From the NCBI GenBank assembly GCA_026874595.1, contig CM049321.1, positions 50,079,297 through 50,143,296 on the forward strand: DNA of 64,000 nucleotides, in the 5' to 3' direction. The notes under the pieces were generated by a model. That model saw only the letters and a list, made by a program, of their open reading frames with translations. It was not told the DNA's origin and did no database searches. Positions 10,867-21,693 of this stretch are shown here, piece by piece. This stretch comes from Sipunculus nudus. Its lineage: Eukaryota; Annelida; Sipuncula; Golfingiida; Sipunculidae. The position numbers and the translations under genes were made by a program. How positions within the stretch are numbered: position 1 is the first letter of the stretch; each line of letters starts with the position of its first letter.

Positions 10867-11774
10867 GTACGGAGCCCGAGAGACGACATAGTGAAATATA
10901 TTTATTAATTCGTGCACACAAATTAGTAAATTGTGCGCACAAATTAGTAGCCAATGAAGATCATTGTTTTAAAGAGTTGGCTTAATTCTAATTGGTTAAT
11001 CCATAAGTCAGTAATCTGTGCGCACGAATTATCAGCCAATGAAAAGCAGCCTGACTAAGCTTATATGTAGCAGTCAGTGGCGATATGGAAGAGCGTAATC
11101 AACTTATTCGTCTTTATTTCGACTTTACCCCACAAGGACATACTGGCTATTCTAAGTGGAAAGCATGGAATAGTGGTATCAATGCGGCACCTGCAGATGA
11201 TACTTAAACAACTAGGTCTAGTTTGCTGGAGATGCGCAGATATTGGTGTCACTGTTAGGTTTATTAATCATCAAATTCAGACATTAGGATCATTACATGG
11301 CTACAGATGGATGTTTCATAAATGTGTACAAAATGATATTAAAATAAGAAAGTAGGATGTCCGTGGACTCTCAATTCTTGACCCAGCTGGTTCTGCAGAA
11401 TGCAGGTCCCAAAGATTACATCGGCGTTCCTAGTTTTCTGAGGGTCTAAATTTCATCTGGCATATTGACTCCTTCGATAAATTTAAACCCTTTGGAATAT
11501 GTATAAATGGATGCGATGACGGATTTTCAAGAAAGATAATAAAATGATATATGTTAAAATAATAAATGTGTAGTATTTATAAATTATATATATATATAAA
11601 TTATATATATATGATTTATATGATTATAAATATTATATATTTTTTCAAAATAAAATATATGTTTAAAATATTATAATTTATGGGCATGGTTTATTAATTT
11701 GTGTGCACAAATTAGTAATTCGTACACATGAATTAATACATATTTTTCACCATGTTGTCTCCCGGGCTCTGTAG
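10867..11774 (+). mobile_element. Integrase-core DNA transposon, copy 1 (internally deleted)
   Basis: The left end reads TACGGAGCCCGAGAGACGAC and the right end is its inverse with a few changes (GTCTCCCGGGCTCTGTA). Inside each end lies TTATTAATTCGTGCRCAC-type palindrome sequence. TGATAA flanks the element on both sides (10861-10866 and 11775-11780), a 6-bp target duplication. Between the ends are about 450 bp of the transposase first exon, then AT-rich DNA, then the right TIR, so the later exons are lost. The same family, longer and inverted, lies at 18.0-24.1 kb. Confidence 0.85.
11085..11541 (+). pseudogene. Transposase (integrase-core) 5' fragment in copy 1
   Basis: The ATG at 11085 begins MEERNQLIRLYFDF and matches the first exon of the longer copy (minus strand, 23557 downward). 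Compared with that copy, about 5 bases are missing just after the Asp-Phe codons, which shifts the frame. Other damage includes a TAG in place of GAG before GATGTCCGTGG (near 11353). The GGCTACAGATGGATG stretch near 11299 keeps a Trp codon where copy 2 has TGA. Similarity ends near 11541, shortly after the first catalytic-Asp region (CATATTGACTCC). It is non-functional. Confidence 0.85.
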
Positions 11775-11781
11775 TGATAAG

Positions 11782-13140
11782 CCTTTTATATGGTTTAGTT
11801 ATAAATGGTACTCTTGAAAGGAAATAATTACAGAGAACTGTGTAAAAATATTTTATCCTTTCAACATCAGTGTTAGTGTATGATAATAATAAAACTTGAT
11901 TTACTACAGTGTTTACAGTAACAAAACCAAGATTGGAGGTTCCATGTGATGCTAAAACAGATAAGGTACAAGCTTTCTTCAAATGTTAAAGAAGTGTATG
12001 CATTCATTTAAAAAGGTGTTTACAGAATAAGTTGCACTGTATCAGTTATTTATGTGTTGTAAATTATAAAAAGAAGGCAATATGAATAATCATTCATATG
12101 TTGTTTCTGAGGATTTCTTTTTTACCACATGTGGAACAGAGATCGGAAACCGTCTCTCTTTATTTCATTATTTAGTTTCAGATGAGAATATTCAGTACTT
12201 CAATTTGCTAAAATGATGCTCATTTTCTTGAATGATTGCTACCATGACAAAAAAAACTATATTTTAATGTTTATTGTTAGTTTTCAAGAAAACACTAATT
12301 TCCAAGTGTTCAGATGTCAAATTAAATACACTTTTTTGTGTTACCAAAAACTTAGCATGCATAGATGCACCTAACAGTAGTTTACAGTATTTGTATTGGC
12401 CTGTTGTACTTTATACTAGAAAATGTGTCTCTTGTTTATAACTTAAAACAAAATTGTATGAAGCCGTACCTGGAAACCTGGAAGTATACTTCTTGTTCTA
12501 TCTCAATAAGTATAAGATAATTCCCAGCTGAATGCTATCAAAAATTTCATATTGGTTTTATGTAATTTGCTCATATTGGTTTTATAATGCTTTTTTATCT
12601 GACATCTTGTTGGTTGTCTATTCTGCACTGCAGTTTTACGTGTGTGTGTGTGTGTGTGTGTGTTTTGGTTGCCACTGCGACAGCCAAGCCCAAATCCCAG
12701 TCACAAATTTTTCTGGCCTCAATGCTGATATTCAAGTGTAGTTTAGTGAATTTTACATATTTTTCTCAAGACCACCACTCTCAAATAGTATCAGTTGAAA
12801 ACAAAATACTGTCAGATCCTTCTAAATTATTACAAATCCAGGAACATGGATAAATATCTCAATGAGACTATTAGTATGACATTTAACATTTTAGAGAGTC
12901 CTTGCTAAACATCCAGTTGGGTCTGCAGAAATCCCCTTTGAAATACATAATTGGATCATGGTTACATTCTGCAAAACCTGTTATCAAGCACCTAGAAAGT
13001 CTGACCCCTGAGAATATTTAAGGCTAATCTTTCTGTGTGATTTCAAATTTAAAATCAGTGCACCTCAATTATATATATTGCTTTCAGTGGGGGAGACGGC
13101 TTTTAGCCTGTCGTTGTCATCATCATCAGTCTTCCTCTGT
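11782..13140. other. Non-coding stretch with a (GT)n microsatellite
   Basis: The only clear structure is a (GT)12 run at about 12639-12662. Open frames crossing it (12532-12741, 12587-12853 +) are low complexity around a poly Cys-Val tract. The minus-strand frame at 11671-11982 overlaps the right TIR of copy 1. No exon was recognised. Confidence 0.5.
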
Positions 13141-13147
13141 GTAGTTT

Positions 13148-14046
13148 TTTTGCTCAGCTGACTTTCAGTCATTGTGAGCTATAGCGATGGGACTTTGTTC
13201 TTCCATCCGATCGTCCATTAGCAGGGAACACATTTTAACCGTAAGGCAAAAAACAAAAAAAAAATAAAAGTTATGGTTCTCAGGCACTGCCCGCATCAAT
13301 TTTAAACCCCCGCATCAAACATAAAAAAAAATTTATTTTGATTTTCAATAAAAACTAACCAATTTTGAGCTCCAGCCGCTCGGGCATTTCTTTCAAGAAG
13401 ATAAAATCATACAATTTTGATAAAATTTCCTTTGTTATGCTTTTACTTATTTAGCAACATAAATCTGTTATTATCATGCTTTTCCCTTATCATTTGACAT
13501 TTTAATAAAATCATACCAAAAAAATAAAAAAAAACGCCCGTCCTCATGGATTTTTTGTAAAAGTGCCTGAGAACCAAATCTTATTTATTTTTGGCCTAAG
13601 GGCTAGGATCACGAACCCTATGCAATCTTAGAGGTCCTAAAAGGATCTCCTTGGGAAAGTGAATTTAGGTAGTTGGGACCTATATTCTCCGAGTAACCTG
13701 GTGTGTGTGCACCCAACAGAATTAATTCTTATAGCCAAAAGATTCATTCCAAACCTTCCATCTTTCACATATGGCAGGGAAAGAACCATATTTACACATA
13801 ACTACACAAGGTTAAAGGTCAAGGTCACAGGACCCACTTCTTTGAAAAGCTTGTGGATGCATCTAAAGCCAAACCTTTCATCAACAAGATAACGGTGCTA
13901 TAACTAGACAGATATATATTTCTGTCATCTTACAAGGTTTCAGCTAAATTAGCAAACAAGGTCTTCAAATATTTGACTAGAAGTTGTGAATCTCAGCCCA
14001 TAATGTCATACCTCAGCTGAGCGTCATGACCCATGGGTCGCTTGTT
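13148..14046 (+). mobile_element. GCTCAGCTGA-type repeat, full-length copy with a nested MITE
   Basis: This is the clearest head-to-tail copy. The head GCTCAGCTGACTTTCAGTC is at 13152 and the tail TCAGCTGAGCGTCATGACC at about 14014, followed by the GACCCATGGGTC palindrome (14028-14039) and CTTGTTTT. Head and tail are inverted repeats of each other. The element has no transposase and is non-autonomous. It is interrupted by a 352-bp MITE at 13245-13596, so its own length is about 545 bp. It also contains AAGGTCAAGGTCAC at about 13815-13828, including TCAAGGTCA. Confidence 0.7.
13245..13596. mobile_element. Harbinger-like MITE nested in the GCTCAGCTGA repeat
   Basis: The ends read GGCAAAAAACAAAAAA and, inverted, GGCCAAAAATAAATAAG. 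Both continue inward to the shared GGTTCTCAGGCACT (about 13275 and, inverted, 13562-13575). TAA flanks both sides (13242-13244 and 13597-13599). A 3-bp TAA duplication with GGC-starting TIRs fits PIF/Harbinger-type non-autonomous elements. No coding sequence is inside. Confidence 0.75.
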
Positions 14047-15590
14047 TTTTCTGTCACAATTTTTAATGTACTCCATGTTTTACCTTAAATGAGTACACAA
14101 TCTACTTTCATTTTTTAACTTAAAGTGTTTGGGGGCCTTTGAAAAGTACACTCTTTTAGCATTGTGCCTTGTGGCTTATAGTGCATGCTATTTTGTAAAT
14201 AACGCAAATATTAAGAGGCTGCGCATCATCTCCACTTAATATCCCATTTTCCATGCAGATTTTAACCAGATGGATTTATATGATATCTAGAACTGGTGCA
14301 TGTACCTTTTCATAAGGAAATTGGGAACCTTTGGAGATTCAGTTCCATCAGTTTGCAATTGCTGAAAAGGATTGTTCTTGACACTTTTGAATCCAGTGTA
14401 CTTTTTTATCACCAGCTTCTTGCATATCATTACTTTTTCCTTCACATTAATTGAGCCTGACCAAATGATTAATTTGGAAAGAAATAATGGATTCTGTTTG
14501 GACACCTTTGTAGCTGTAACTTTGAATAGACTTGGCTGGTTGACTCCTGATTTTCAAACCAAAACAAATATTTAACAAATATTGACAAATACCTCCCATC
14601 TTTTCAGGAACTGTGGCCTGTAGACAGTGTTTGAGTGACAGACAAAATACTACCTGCAAGGAGAAAGACTCCATCTGGATAAAGATCCTACTGGAAAAGT
14701 TTCCTCCCTAAACCCACTACTCTTGCTCTTTCATTGAATTCCCTGCTGGGAATGCTAGCCTCTTAAGATGCAGATTCTGAAAACAGGTTCGAGAGGGCAA
14801 AACCTGAGTTCGGGGGGGGGGGGGGGTACTCGTTTAATGTTTTATTATTGCTAAGTAAAATGGCAGGTGAACAGGGGAGTGTCAAGAAAGGATACAAGCA
14901 GAGGGGCTGGTGACATTAAGCGTCAGTCTAAACTAAGCTAAAATTTTGGTGAAGCACTTATGCATTAAAATTATTCATTTAATAAGTTAAATAATAGTAG
15001 AATATAGTGGACATGAGGGCATAACCTGAACCCGAGTTAGGGACTTGGGGATGAAGCTGATTTCATCTTTCATAAAATATATGTTGCTCTTTTTATTAGA
15101 ATAAAGGGGATAAAATAGTTAATTTTGTGCCTACATTAAAATTGTTTCATTACAATCTCCTTTAGAGAAAAGCAAGAATTATAATTATATTACATTTTTG
15201 CACCAAGATGAAAACTCATCTCTTAAAATAAAAATGGTAACAGATAAACTGGAGATATGCAGCAGGCAAAATGTCGACAGGCCAAAAATTGTGCAAAATC
15301 AACCAAGCACTTAAGCCTAAAAATGGGTAAAGGCCAGCCTGGATTATAGACAATGCCTCCTCAGGTTCGGAAACGGCTCCAAATATGCAAATATCACCTT
15401 GCAGGACATGGTCTCTGGTCTCAAGCTCGTCCGAGAGCTTGGCACAAATCCTGCATGTGCAAGTTTGAAGACAAAATATTGTGCCCTAATACTATCCATG
15501 TTCACAAAAAAAATTAAAGCAGACAACGACGATATGCCAAAAACAGTATCCCCACCCCACCCACTGGAATAAGGTGTGCCATCATAAGTG
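14047..15590. other. Non-coding stretch with G15 and C15 runs nearby
   Basis: A G15 homopolymer lies at 14812-14826. The opposing open frames at 14287-14505 (-), 14372-14575 (+) and 14447-14674 (-) overlap each other and none shows a known domain. A coding exon on the minus strand cannot be excluded but is not supported. Confidence 0.4.
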
Positions 15591-16019
15591 TTTTTAGCTC
15601 AGCTTACTGAAAGTCAACTTAGGTATAGGAATGGCGCTTTGTCTGTCTGGTCGTCCGGACACAAATTGTATCCGCTGGCCCTAGAGACATTTAAGTGAGT
15701 TCAAACAAATTTCTTTTCGAACGTGAAATTAGGTCACTGCGAACTATGTCATCCAAACTATGGGATTTGTAAGTCCCCCCCCCCCCCCCGGGGTAATTAA
15801 AATTTTGAAACAAAGCCTCCAGTACCTTTATAATTAGAGCATGGATTGCCATTAATCTTGCATTAAATATTGACAGGGAGTAGTTTGATCAGTCCCCTTA
15901 AGTTGGTGGCGCCACCTGTATTTTTTCCAATATTACGATTTCCCCACTTTTTGGTGACCGTCAACTGACAGCAATCGTATATTTTTTTCTCAGCCGACTG
16001 AAAAGTAATGGTATGTCTT

Positions 16020-16385
16020 TTCGGCGTACTAATGAAAAAATGCGCAAGATCGGCGAAGTCCCTGCGTAGGTTGTGCATAGGCTAGCGTACGATGGCGTAA
16101 AGGGTACGTAGGTTTGCTTACGGTTGGGTAGTATAGCGTTCTCTTGCGTAGGCATGGCGTACAATAGCGTAGTGTTGCCTAGACTTGCGTAAAACTGCAT
16201 ACTTTCTTTGCTTTACTCCGATAGTACGCCAAAAAAAATAAACAGGTTTATTTTTTTGCGTCCATCTCGCGTACCCCTTTGCGTCCCTCGGCGTTTTGCC
16301 ACGTAGGCCAGCGTCGGGCGACGTAAGCTCGGCGTAGTCGGTACCCCGCCCTACGCAACTCTACGTAGGCCTGGTGTGAAAGGGG
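16020..16385. repeat. GCGTA/TACGC-rich segment
   Basis: GCGTA or its complement occurs more than a dozen times in about 360 bases, for example GCGTAGGCATGGCGTACAA near 16145 and GACGTAAGCTCGGCGTAG near 16319. The segment is more GC-rich than its surroundings and ends with GTGTGAAAGGGGCTTTA. The dense short motif on both strands resembles the subterminal transposase-binding arrays of DNA transposons. I found no clean TIR pair. Confidence 0.55.
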
Positions 16386-16608
16386 CTTTACCTGTGGCGT
16401 ATCCAGGATTTGAAGATAGGGGGTGCAACACCGAGGTCGGCGAGGGGTTGGGGAGACTTTACTTTGCCTTTTAGACACGTTTTCCTTGTATATGTATATA
16501 AACATATCATGTTAATGAGAAGAATGAGAAGAATTTTACATTGGACAGACCCCACACGGTAAGCTGACCATACAAGGTGTACATGGTGTTATGGTGTGTG
16601 TGTGTGGT

Positions 16609-17730
16609 GGGGGGGGGGGGAGACGTGTAGGCGAGGATCCAGATTTTTTCCCCGGCGGGGGGTGGGTGGGGCATAAGATGCTTAGGCACTTGTATATGTT
16701 ATATTATATTATATATTAATGCACTAGTCAGGAGGCCCTCCCAAGAAACTTTTGATCATCTAGAAGGCCGTACACGCCATTTCCCGGCTTTAAACATCTC
16801 ACGAAATAACTTTTACGGTGTCCCATTTTCGGCGCAAAATTTAAAAAAAAACGGGTAACGTCAATCGATATAGGATTAAAATAAAAGTGTTATTCATAAG
16901 AAATTGAATTTGGAGTCCTTTATTTTCTTACACCTCCGTTCATCAGTCAAGCCATACATTTGTATACTCATATTTCTCAGTCACTGTCAGTCATTATCTT
17001 GTAAGATAATGGTATGATTAGATAAAGTATACATTTAATAATGACAGGTAGGCGAGGGATGTTTGGGCACGCTATGTAGCGGCCCACTTAAAAAGCTGGA
17101 ACATGGATATATGGAATTGGCCTGAGGCTAAATCACTACTAGGTTTGATAAAACCTAGTATTTATATAGTGCCGACAAGTATGATAAATAGTGTCTTTTA
17201 GGATATTTTGAGCAAATTGTTTAACATACTTCATAAGTCTCTTGGGGAAAAAAAATGGTGATCAGGAGCGGGTAGGGGGCAGGGTGACTGGGTCCCCCCT
17301 CCGGATCCGCGCCTGGGTACCGGGTGCAATTGTCCATTCTTACGTCCCTGTATCACTAAAAGCTGAGTTCGGAATGTTTGAAAGGCTATACATGTACATG
17401 TATATGGAAAAGGTCTATATACGCCGGCAAATTTTAAAATTGCTAGTGTGTGTGTGATTTTAGCCACATTTGCTGAAGTTAATGAAGCTGCCTTTACACA
17501 CGCGTGAATAAGATAATGAAACATCTGCAAATCTGCAATTATTATCCTTGACTGACTAGTCAGTGAGGTTTATTTTGAGTTTGTTAATATTAGTTTGTAA
17601 AACCATAGTTTGTAGACAGTTGTCAGTAGCAGGCTAACATAATTTATGCCAATAAGGCCCCCCCCCCCCCCATTGAATACGCCCCTGCTTACCATGAAAA
17701 AGCTCGTATACAAATATCCCTATACACAAA
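16609..17730. other. Repeat fragments with G/C homopolymers
   Basis: The stretch contains a (GT)n/G12 run (about 16594-16620), fragments of the form GGATCCAGATTTTTTCCCC and CTCCGGATCCGCGCC, and a C14 run (17658-17671). Open frames on both strands here (16248-16505, 16507-16689, 17231-17530, 17242-17457, 17646-17984) have no recognisable domain and overlap repeats. Confidence 0.4.
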
Positions 17731-18055
17731 TTCAGCTGAGCGTTGAGACCCATGGGTCCCTAGTTTTCATGCGTTTTCTAGGTCCTCAAGTTTCCCCCAC
17801 TATTGCCAAGGAGAGGAGGGGGTATCTACACCTTTTTTTTTTACTTTGTTCACTAGCAACTTGTTATGTAAATAAAAGATGTGCAAGAAAAATAAGAGAA
17901 CCGTTGATGGCATCCAAAATCATGTTCACGGGTAAAAGCTACATATATTATTACGTTAATAATACAGAGGGGACTTTAAATTAAAAACCAACTTTTTTGA
18001 AGGAATGCACTGCAACATCATGAGTATATTGCTGCTAGCTTTTATGCACTTTTTT

Positions 18056-18388
18056 TCATGAATCAATCAGTCCTCTTATAACTGTTCTGAGTTCAATGTA
18101 CAGGTCCAGTGCCTTGTAGGCATCCCTCTGGGGACTAAGGTCATGCTCTGCCATCAACCGAGTGCTTAGATTGAAGATGTCTTTATCACAGGCAATGGAG
18201 CTCCGGAACGTGCACTGAACACCGAGTTCATTGATGTTTTCATCTTGCACGCGACATACATAGTTCTGAGTTGCATATAACTCTGGAACACTGTACATTA
18301 CAATGGGTCGACCATGAGGAACCTTTTCATTTTTTGATGGTCTGATGGTGTGATTGTTCCAAACATCAACCGTCTCATCCAGTTCATC
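18056..18388 (-). pseudogene. Transposase exon 3 (C-terminal, 110 codons)
   Basis: The acceptor TTTTATATTTTGGCAG precedes the GATGAACTGGATGAGAC at 18388. The frame runs to TGA at 18056-18058 without a break. It begins DELDETVDVWNNHTIRPS and continues HGRPIVMYSVPELY. An HxIRPS followed by P-GRP is typical of the end of integrase-core transposases of this group, where it follows the catalytic Glu exon. The exon is undamaged, so the lesions lie upstream. No 3' terminal inverted repeat matching TACGGAGCCCG was found between here and 16.7 kb, so the right end of this copy is missing or too diverged to see. Confidence 0.8.
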
Positions 18389-18469
18389 CTGCCAAAATAT
18401 AAAATATGAAAGGCCATGCAGATAATAATGTAGAACATCAGTATAACAGGAGTAAAATATCACAGGTAG

Positions 18470-19800
18470 CTGTATCTCGTAAACACAACAGATGTCCGGC
18501 GAAAATCTTTATCAGGATTCGTGGTAGACCATATCAAAATCAGGTTTAGGTCGGACAAAACCCCGATTAAGATTTAGTCCTTGATAATGGTTCACCCCAT
18601 ATCCTAACCCCTGGGACACAACCCCTTACTGCTCAACGTTTGGACATTCTTATTCTATATGTTTAGTGAACAAGGCAATTAAAGCCAGCCATTCACTTAC
18701 CTTGCATATAAAATTTATCGTATTCTTGGCTATCTCTTGGTACAAATTCATGATCAGGAAGTAACTCCCGCCCAGAAAAGCATTTATAACGTTCCTGTAG
18801 CCTGTTTCGTTTTTGTTTGTTTATCAACAGGCTGTTTGTAAACATCAATAAACAGTTTGTAAATGGGCACCTGCCCATGTTTACAAACTTTAATGAGCCA
18901 AAACATCTTTTATCTTACGAATTTTGATACCAAAGGTTGAAACTGCATGTGCTAAGTAAACTTAGACGGATTTCCAGGTTGTCCAGAGTGCCCTGTCTGC
19001 CTCTACATGTCGTTGGAGTACAATGTGGTGGGTCCATCACATGTTATCAACACAAGAATATGAACAAGACGGACAACCTAGGCACCGCGGGATCTTTTAG
19101 TTTAGTTTTATGAAAGGTTCAAGATATTATGTTCATTTAATACACGTCAAATATCGAAATAGGCCCCTTTAAATAATACAACCGTCCATACAGCTGATGA
19201 TACAGATTAGCTTAAACTGGCTGATAAAGAGAACGAAAATTCTAAGCAACAATTCCCTTAGTAAAGATTAAAATATGTCAATTCGGCTTTAAAAAAAACA
19301 GATATACATAGTTACTTGAAATGGTTGTATTTGCGAAAAATACACAGCCAATAAACTCGAAAGTGTAATGAAAGGATTCCATGAAATATCTGGAAATTAG
19401 TCCATATTTATATGTTTGAAACAGCTCCGGTTTATTGCTCTAAAGGTGTGGACTAATTTAATCAATAATATTACGAGCACTTTTTAGTGGAACCAAAAAT
19501 ACATTACGTTAACTTCACGTCACTTGAACTTGAAAATTGAAAACTTTTCTGCCATTGTACATGAAATTTTATACATAATACTCTTTTTAACATTTGATAA
19601 CATGAAACAAGAATAAATTATAATTTATTTTTATTAACTGAGGCATATAAACAGGAAGGAAACTTTTAGTGCATGTGTACAGTTCCCATCTGTCATTCTG
19701 TCATTTATAGATAGGCTTGAACAGCAAGAGAACAAACGAAAGAGGCCGTTATTTTGAAGTGATATCCAAACCAGGTGAGCGTCAGGCAAAGTTATACTCT
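18470..19800. other. Intron 2 of the transposase copy
   Basis: The 1.9-kb interval between exons 2 and 3 has donor CAG|GTATAAATTC at 20265 and the exon 3 acceptor at 18389. The short open frame at 18693-18878 has no recognisable domain. The intron is expanded by the microsatellites at 19.8-20.2 kb. Repeated GTTTGTAAA words cluster near 18833-18890. Confidence 0.55.
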
Positions 19801-19802
19801 AT

Positions 19803-19805
<3 letters not shown>

Positions 19806-19880
<75 letters not shown>

Positions 19881-19963
19881 TATATATACTATACACAAAT
19901 GGAACCTTTGGATTTGTAATATGGGGTTACTTAGAATTATTCATATATAATTACCTCCACTGT

Positions 19964-20008
<45 letters not shown>

Positions 20009-20180
20009 TAATAATAATAACAATAATAATAATAATAATATAATATTATTATTATTATTATTATTCCAAAAATTATATATATATATATATATATTGAATA
20101 GACGAATGGAACCTTTGGATTTGTATTAAGGGGTTACTTAGAATTATTCATTTATAATTACCTCCACTGTGGTAATAAAA

Positions 20181-20230
<50 letters not shown>

Positions 20231-20235
20231 TCAAA
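19806..20235. repeat. (TA)n, (AAT)n/(ATT)n microsatellites with a 207-bp direct duplication
   Basis: A (TA)n run at 19806-19872 is followed by (AAT)n-(ATT)n blocks at about 19967-20066 and 20172-20231. Each AAT block turns into ATT, so each is a foldback. The 80-base flank starting GGAACCTTTGGATTTGTA at 19901 recurs at 20108 with few changes, including TTACCTCCACTGT before the AAT run. The whole flank-plus-microsatellite unit was therefore duplicated in tandem. Open frames of Ile-Tyr repeats here are artefacts. Confidence 0.95.
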
Positions 20236-20265
20236 AATGTTATAATTATTAAAAAGAATTTATAC

Positions 20266-20453
20266 CTGTATTATGCCGAGGAAGCAGAAGATCATTAAGT
20301 TCTTGTCAATAAAATCTCCTTCAAAGTGTCTTTCGTCCTTCAGTCTGTGGAAAAGTGCGATCCAGAATTCTATGCATTCCTTCCTCAAGAAAACCCACCA
20401 GCTCTCAATGCGTTGATTCGTTGTACTTGCGCCATAAAGGAAACTTTTTTCTC
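20266..20453 (-). pseudogene. Transposase exon 2 with the predicted catalytic Glu
   Basis: The acceptor TTTTTTTATTAAAG precedes the exon at 20453 and the donor CAG|GTATAA follows at 20266. The 188 bases plus one base carried from exon 1 give 63 codons ending in phase 0. The text reads GEKSFLYGASTTNQRIESWW, then VFLRKECIEFWIALFHRLK. The Glu of RIESWW (codon 20404-20406) is the predicted third acidic catalytic residue. The exon is undamaged. An open frame that extends upstream through 20592 is intron read-through. Confidence 0.8.
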
Positions 20454-20592
20454 CTTTAATAAAAAAATAGTAAATACCAAATATCTCCATCATCACCATC
20501 ATATATAAAGTACAACTGGCAGTAAATAGCACATGACCATCATCATATAGCATGCAGTCAGCCTGGTAGATAATAAATGTGGCCTCTATCAT

Positions 20593-21054
20593 TTCAACAT
20601 AAAAATCACAGTCACATAGTAGATCACTTGCCGTAAATAGTTTAGCCCTCCTCCATCATAATAGAATAGTTAAATTAAATAAGTAATCGAGGTTAAGTTC
20701 AATCCAAATCGACGGGCATTCACTGGATGGTTTTAACTGCTGTCCAAGCTTTGTTTTCTTTTATATATTCATTATTCTTCACAGTTAGCAAACTCAGGAT
20801 GGTGAACTTTTATTACCATAATAACCGTTTATTAATTATCTGCCATAGTATATATTGTTTACAAATCACCAGGTGTATTTGAATAAATTTCAGTAGTGCT
20901 AACATTTTGCGCTATTGTTTTTGTAATAATTCAGAGGTAATGTGTCTTTAGTGTTAGAGCTGAATACTTAACAGATAAAATATCAGACGCTTCATTTTAG
21001 ATAGGACAAATTCAGACGCTATGTTCATTTAAGATAGGAAATTAAAGCAAATAC
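20593..21054. other. Intron 1 of the transposase copy (remaining part)
   Basis: The donor GCAG|GTATTTGC lies at 21054-21055 and the matching acceptor is just upstream of 20453, so the intron is about 600 bases. It holds AT-rich DNA without a recognised repeat. Confidence 0.5.
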
Positions 21055-21687
21055 CTGCAAAGGAGTCTTCATCATCTTGACGCAAGGAGCGCTGGAACTG
21101 GCATATACTGACATTTTCGGTTCCTCTGTCCCCCCTACAATTCTTGGACAACCACCAGTCTCACTTAACGCTTCAATAAAATATCCCCCAACAAGTTTCG
21201 GATCACTGCTGGTGTGATATGCTTTCACCCAAATTACCTTTCTTGAAAATCCGTCAACGCATCCATTCATACAGATTCCAAAGGGTTTCAATTTATCGTA
21301 GGAGTCGATATGCCAGATGAAATTTGGACCCTTAGAAAAATAGGAACGCCGATGTAATCTTCGGGACCTGCGTTCTGCAGAACCAGCTGGGTCAAGAATT
21401 GAGAGAAGTCCACGGACATCCTCCTTTCTTATTTTAATATCATTTTGTACACATTTATGAAACATTCATCTGTAGCCATGTAATGATCCTGATGTCTGAA
21501 TTTGATGATTAATAAACCTAACAGCGACACCAATATCTGCGTATCTCTGGCGAACTAGACCTAGTTGTTCAAGTATCCTCTGCAGGTGCCGCATTGATAC
21601 CACTATTCCATGCTTTCCACTTAGAATAGCCAGTATGTGTTTGTGGGGTAAACCAAAGTCAAAATAAAGACGAATAAGTTGATCACG
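21055..21687 (-). pseudogene. Transposase exon 1, main part: HTH and first two catalytic Asp
   Basis: Reading leftward from 21687 the exon encodes RDQLIRLYFDFGLPHKHIL, then RHLQRILEQLGLVRQRYADI. It meets a TGA at 21476-21478 and continues in the same frame to HIDSYDKLKPFG (Asp codon 21304-21306). In the C-run 21130-21135 the frame shifts. In the next frame it reads DRGTENVSICQFQRSLRQDD (Asp codon 21128-21130) up to a donor at 21055. A seventh C would restore the frame, so either a real deletion or a homopolymer sequencing error is possible. The TGA is a plain G-to-A change against copy 1. Confidence 0.85.
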
Positions 21688-21693
21688 CTCTTC
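21688..21693. other. Target-site duplication CTCTTC, left copy
   Basis: CTCTTC at 21688-21693 matches 23549-23554, directly outside the two ends of the nested element. Removing the element and one copy restores the reading frame start seen in copy 1 (ATG GAA GAG CGT). Confidence 0.9.

Larger units (their letters stand above)
15591..17766 (+). mobile_element. GCTCAGCTGA-type repeat split by later insertions
   Basis: The head TTTTTAGCTCAGCTTACTG is at 15591 and the tail TTCAGCTGAGCGTTGAGACC at 17731 with GACCCATGGGTC at 17747-17758. The inside is far longer than in the 13.1-kb copy. It includes a C15 run (15775-15789), a GGTGGCGCCACC palindrome at about 15905, a GCGTA-rich segment, and GGATCCAGAT- or GGATCCGCGCC-type fragments next to G or C runs. 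The excess is best explained by nested insertions, though the head and tail could belong to two copies. Confidence 0.5.

Noticed and set aside
14287-14674. Overlapping open frames on both strands, possible exon
   Set aside because: Three frames compete, none has a recognised domain, and no consistent acceptor-donor pair keeps a long frame open.
19717-19969. Tyr-Ile repeat protein
   Set aside because: It is translation of the (TA)n microsatellite.
20454-20592. N-terminal extension of the exon 2 frame
   Set aside because: It lies upstream of a good acceptor whose phase joins exon 1 exactly, so it is intron read-through.
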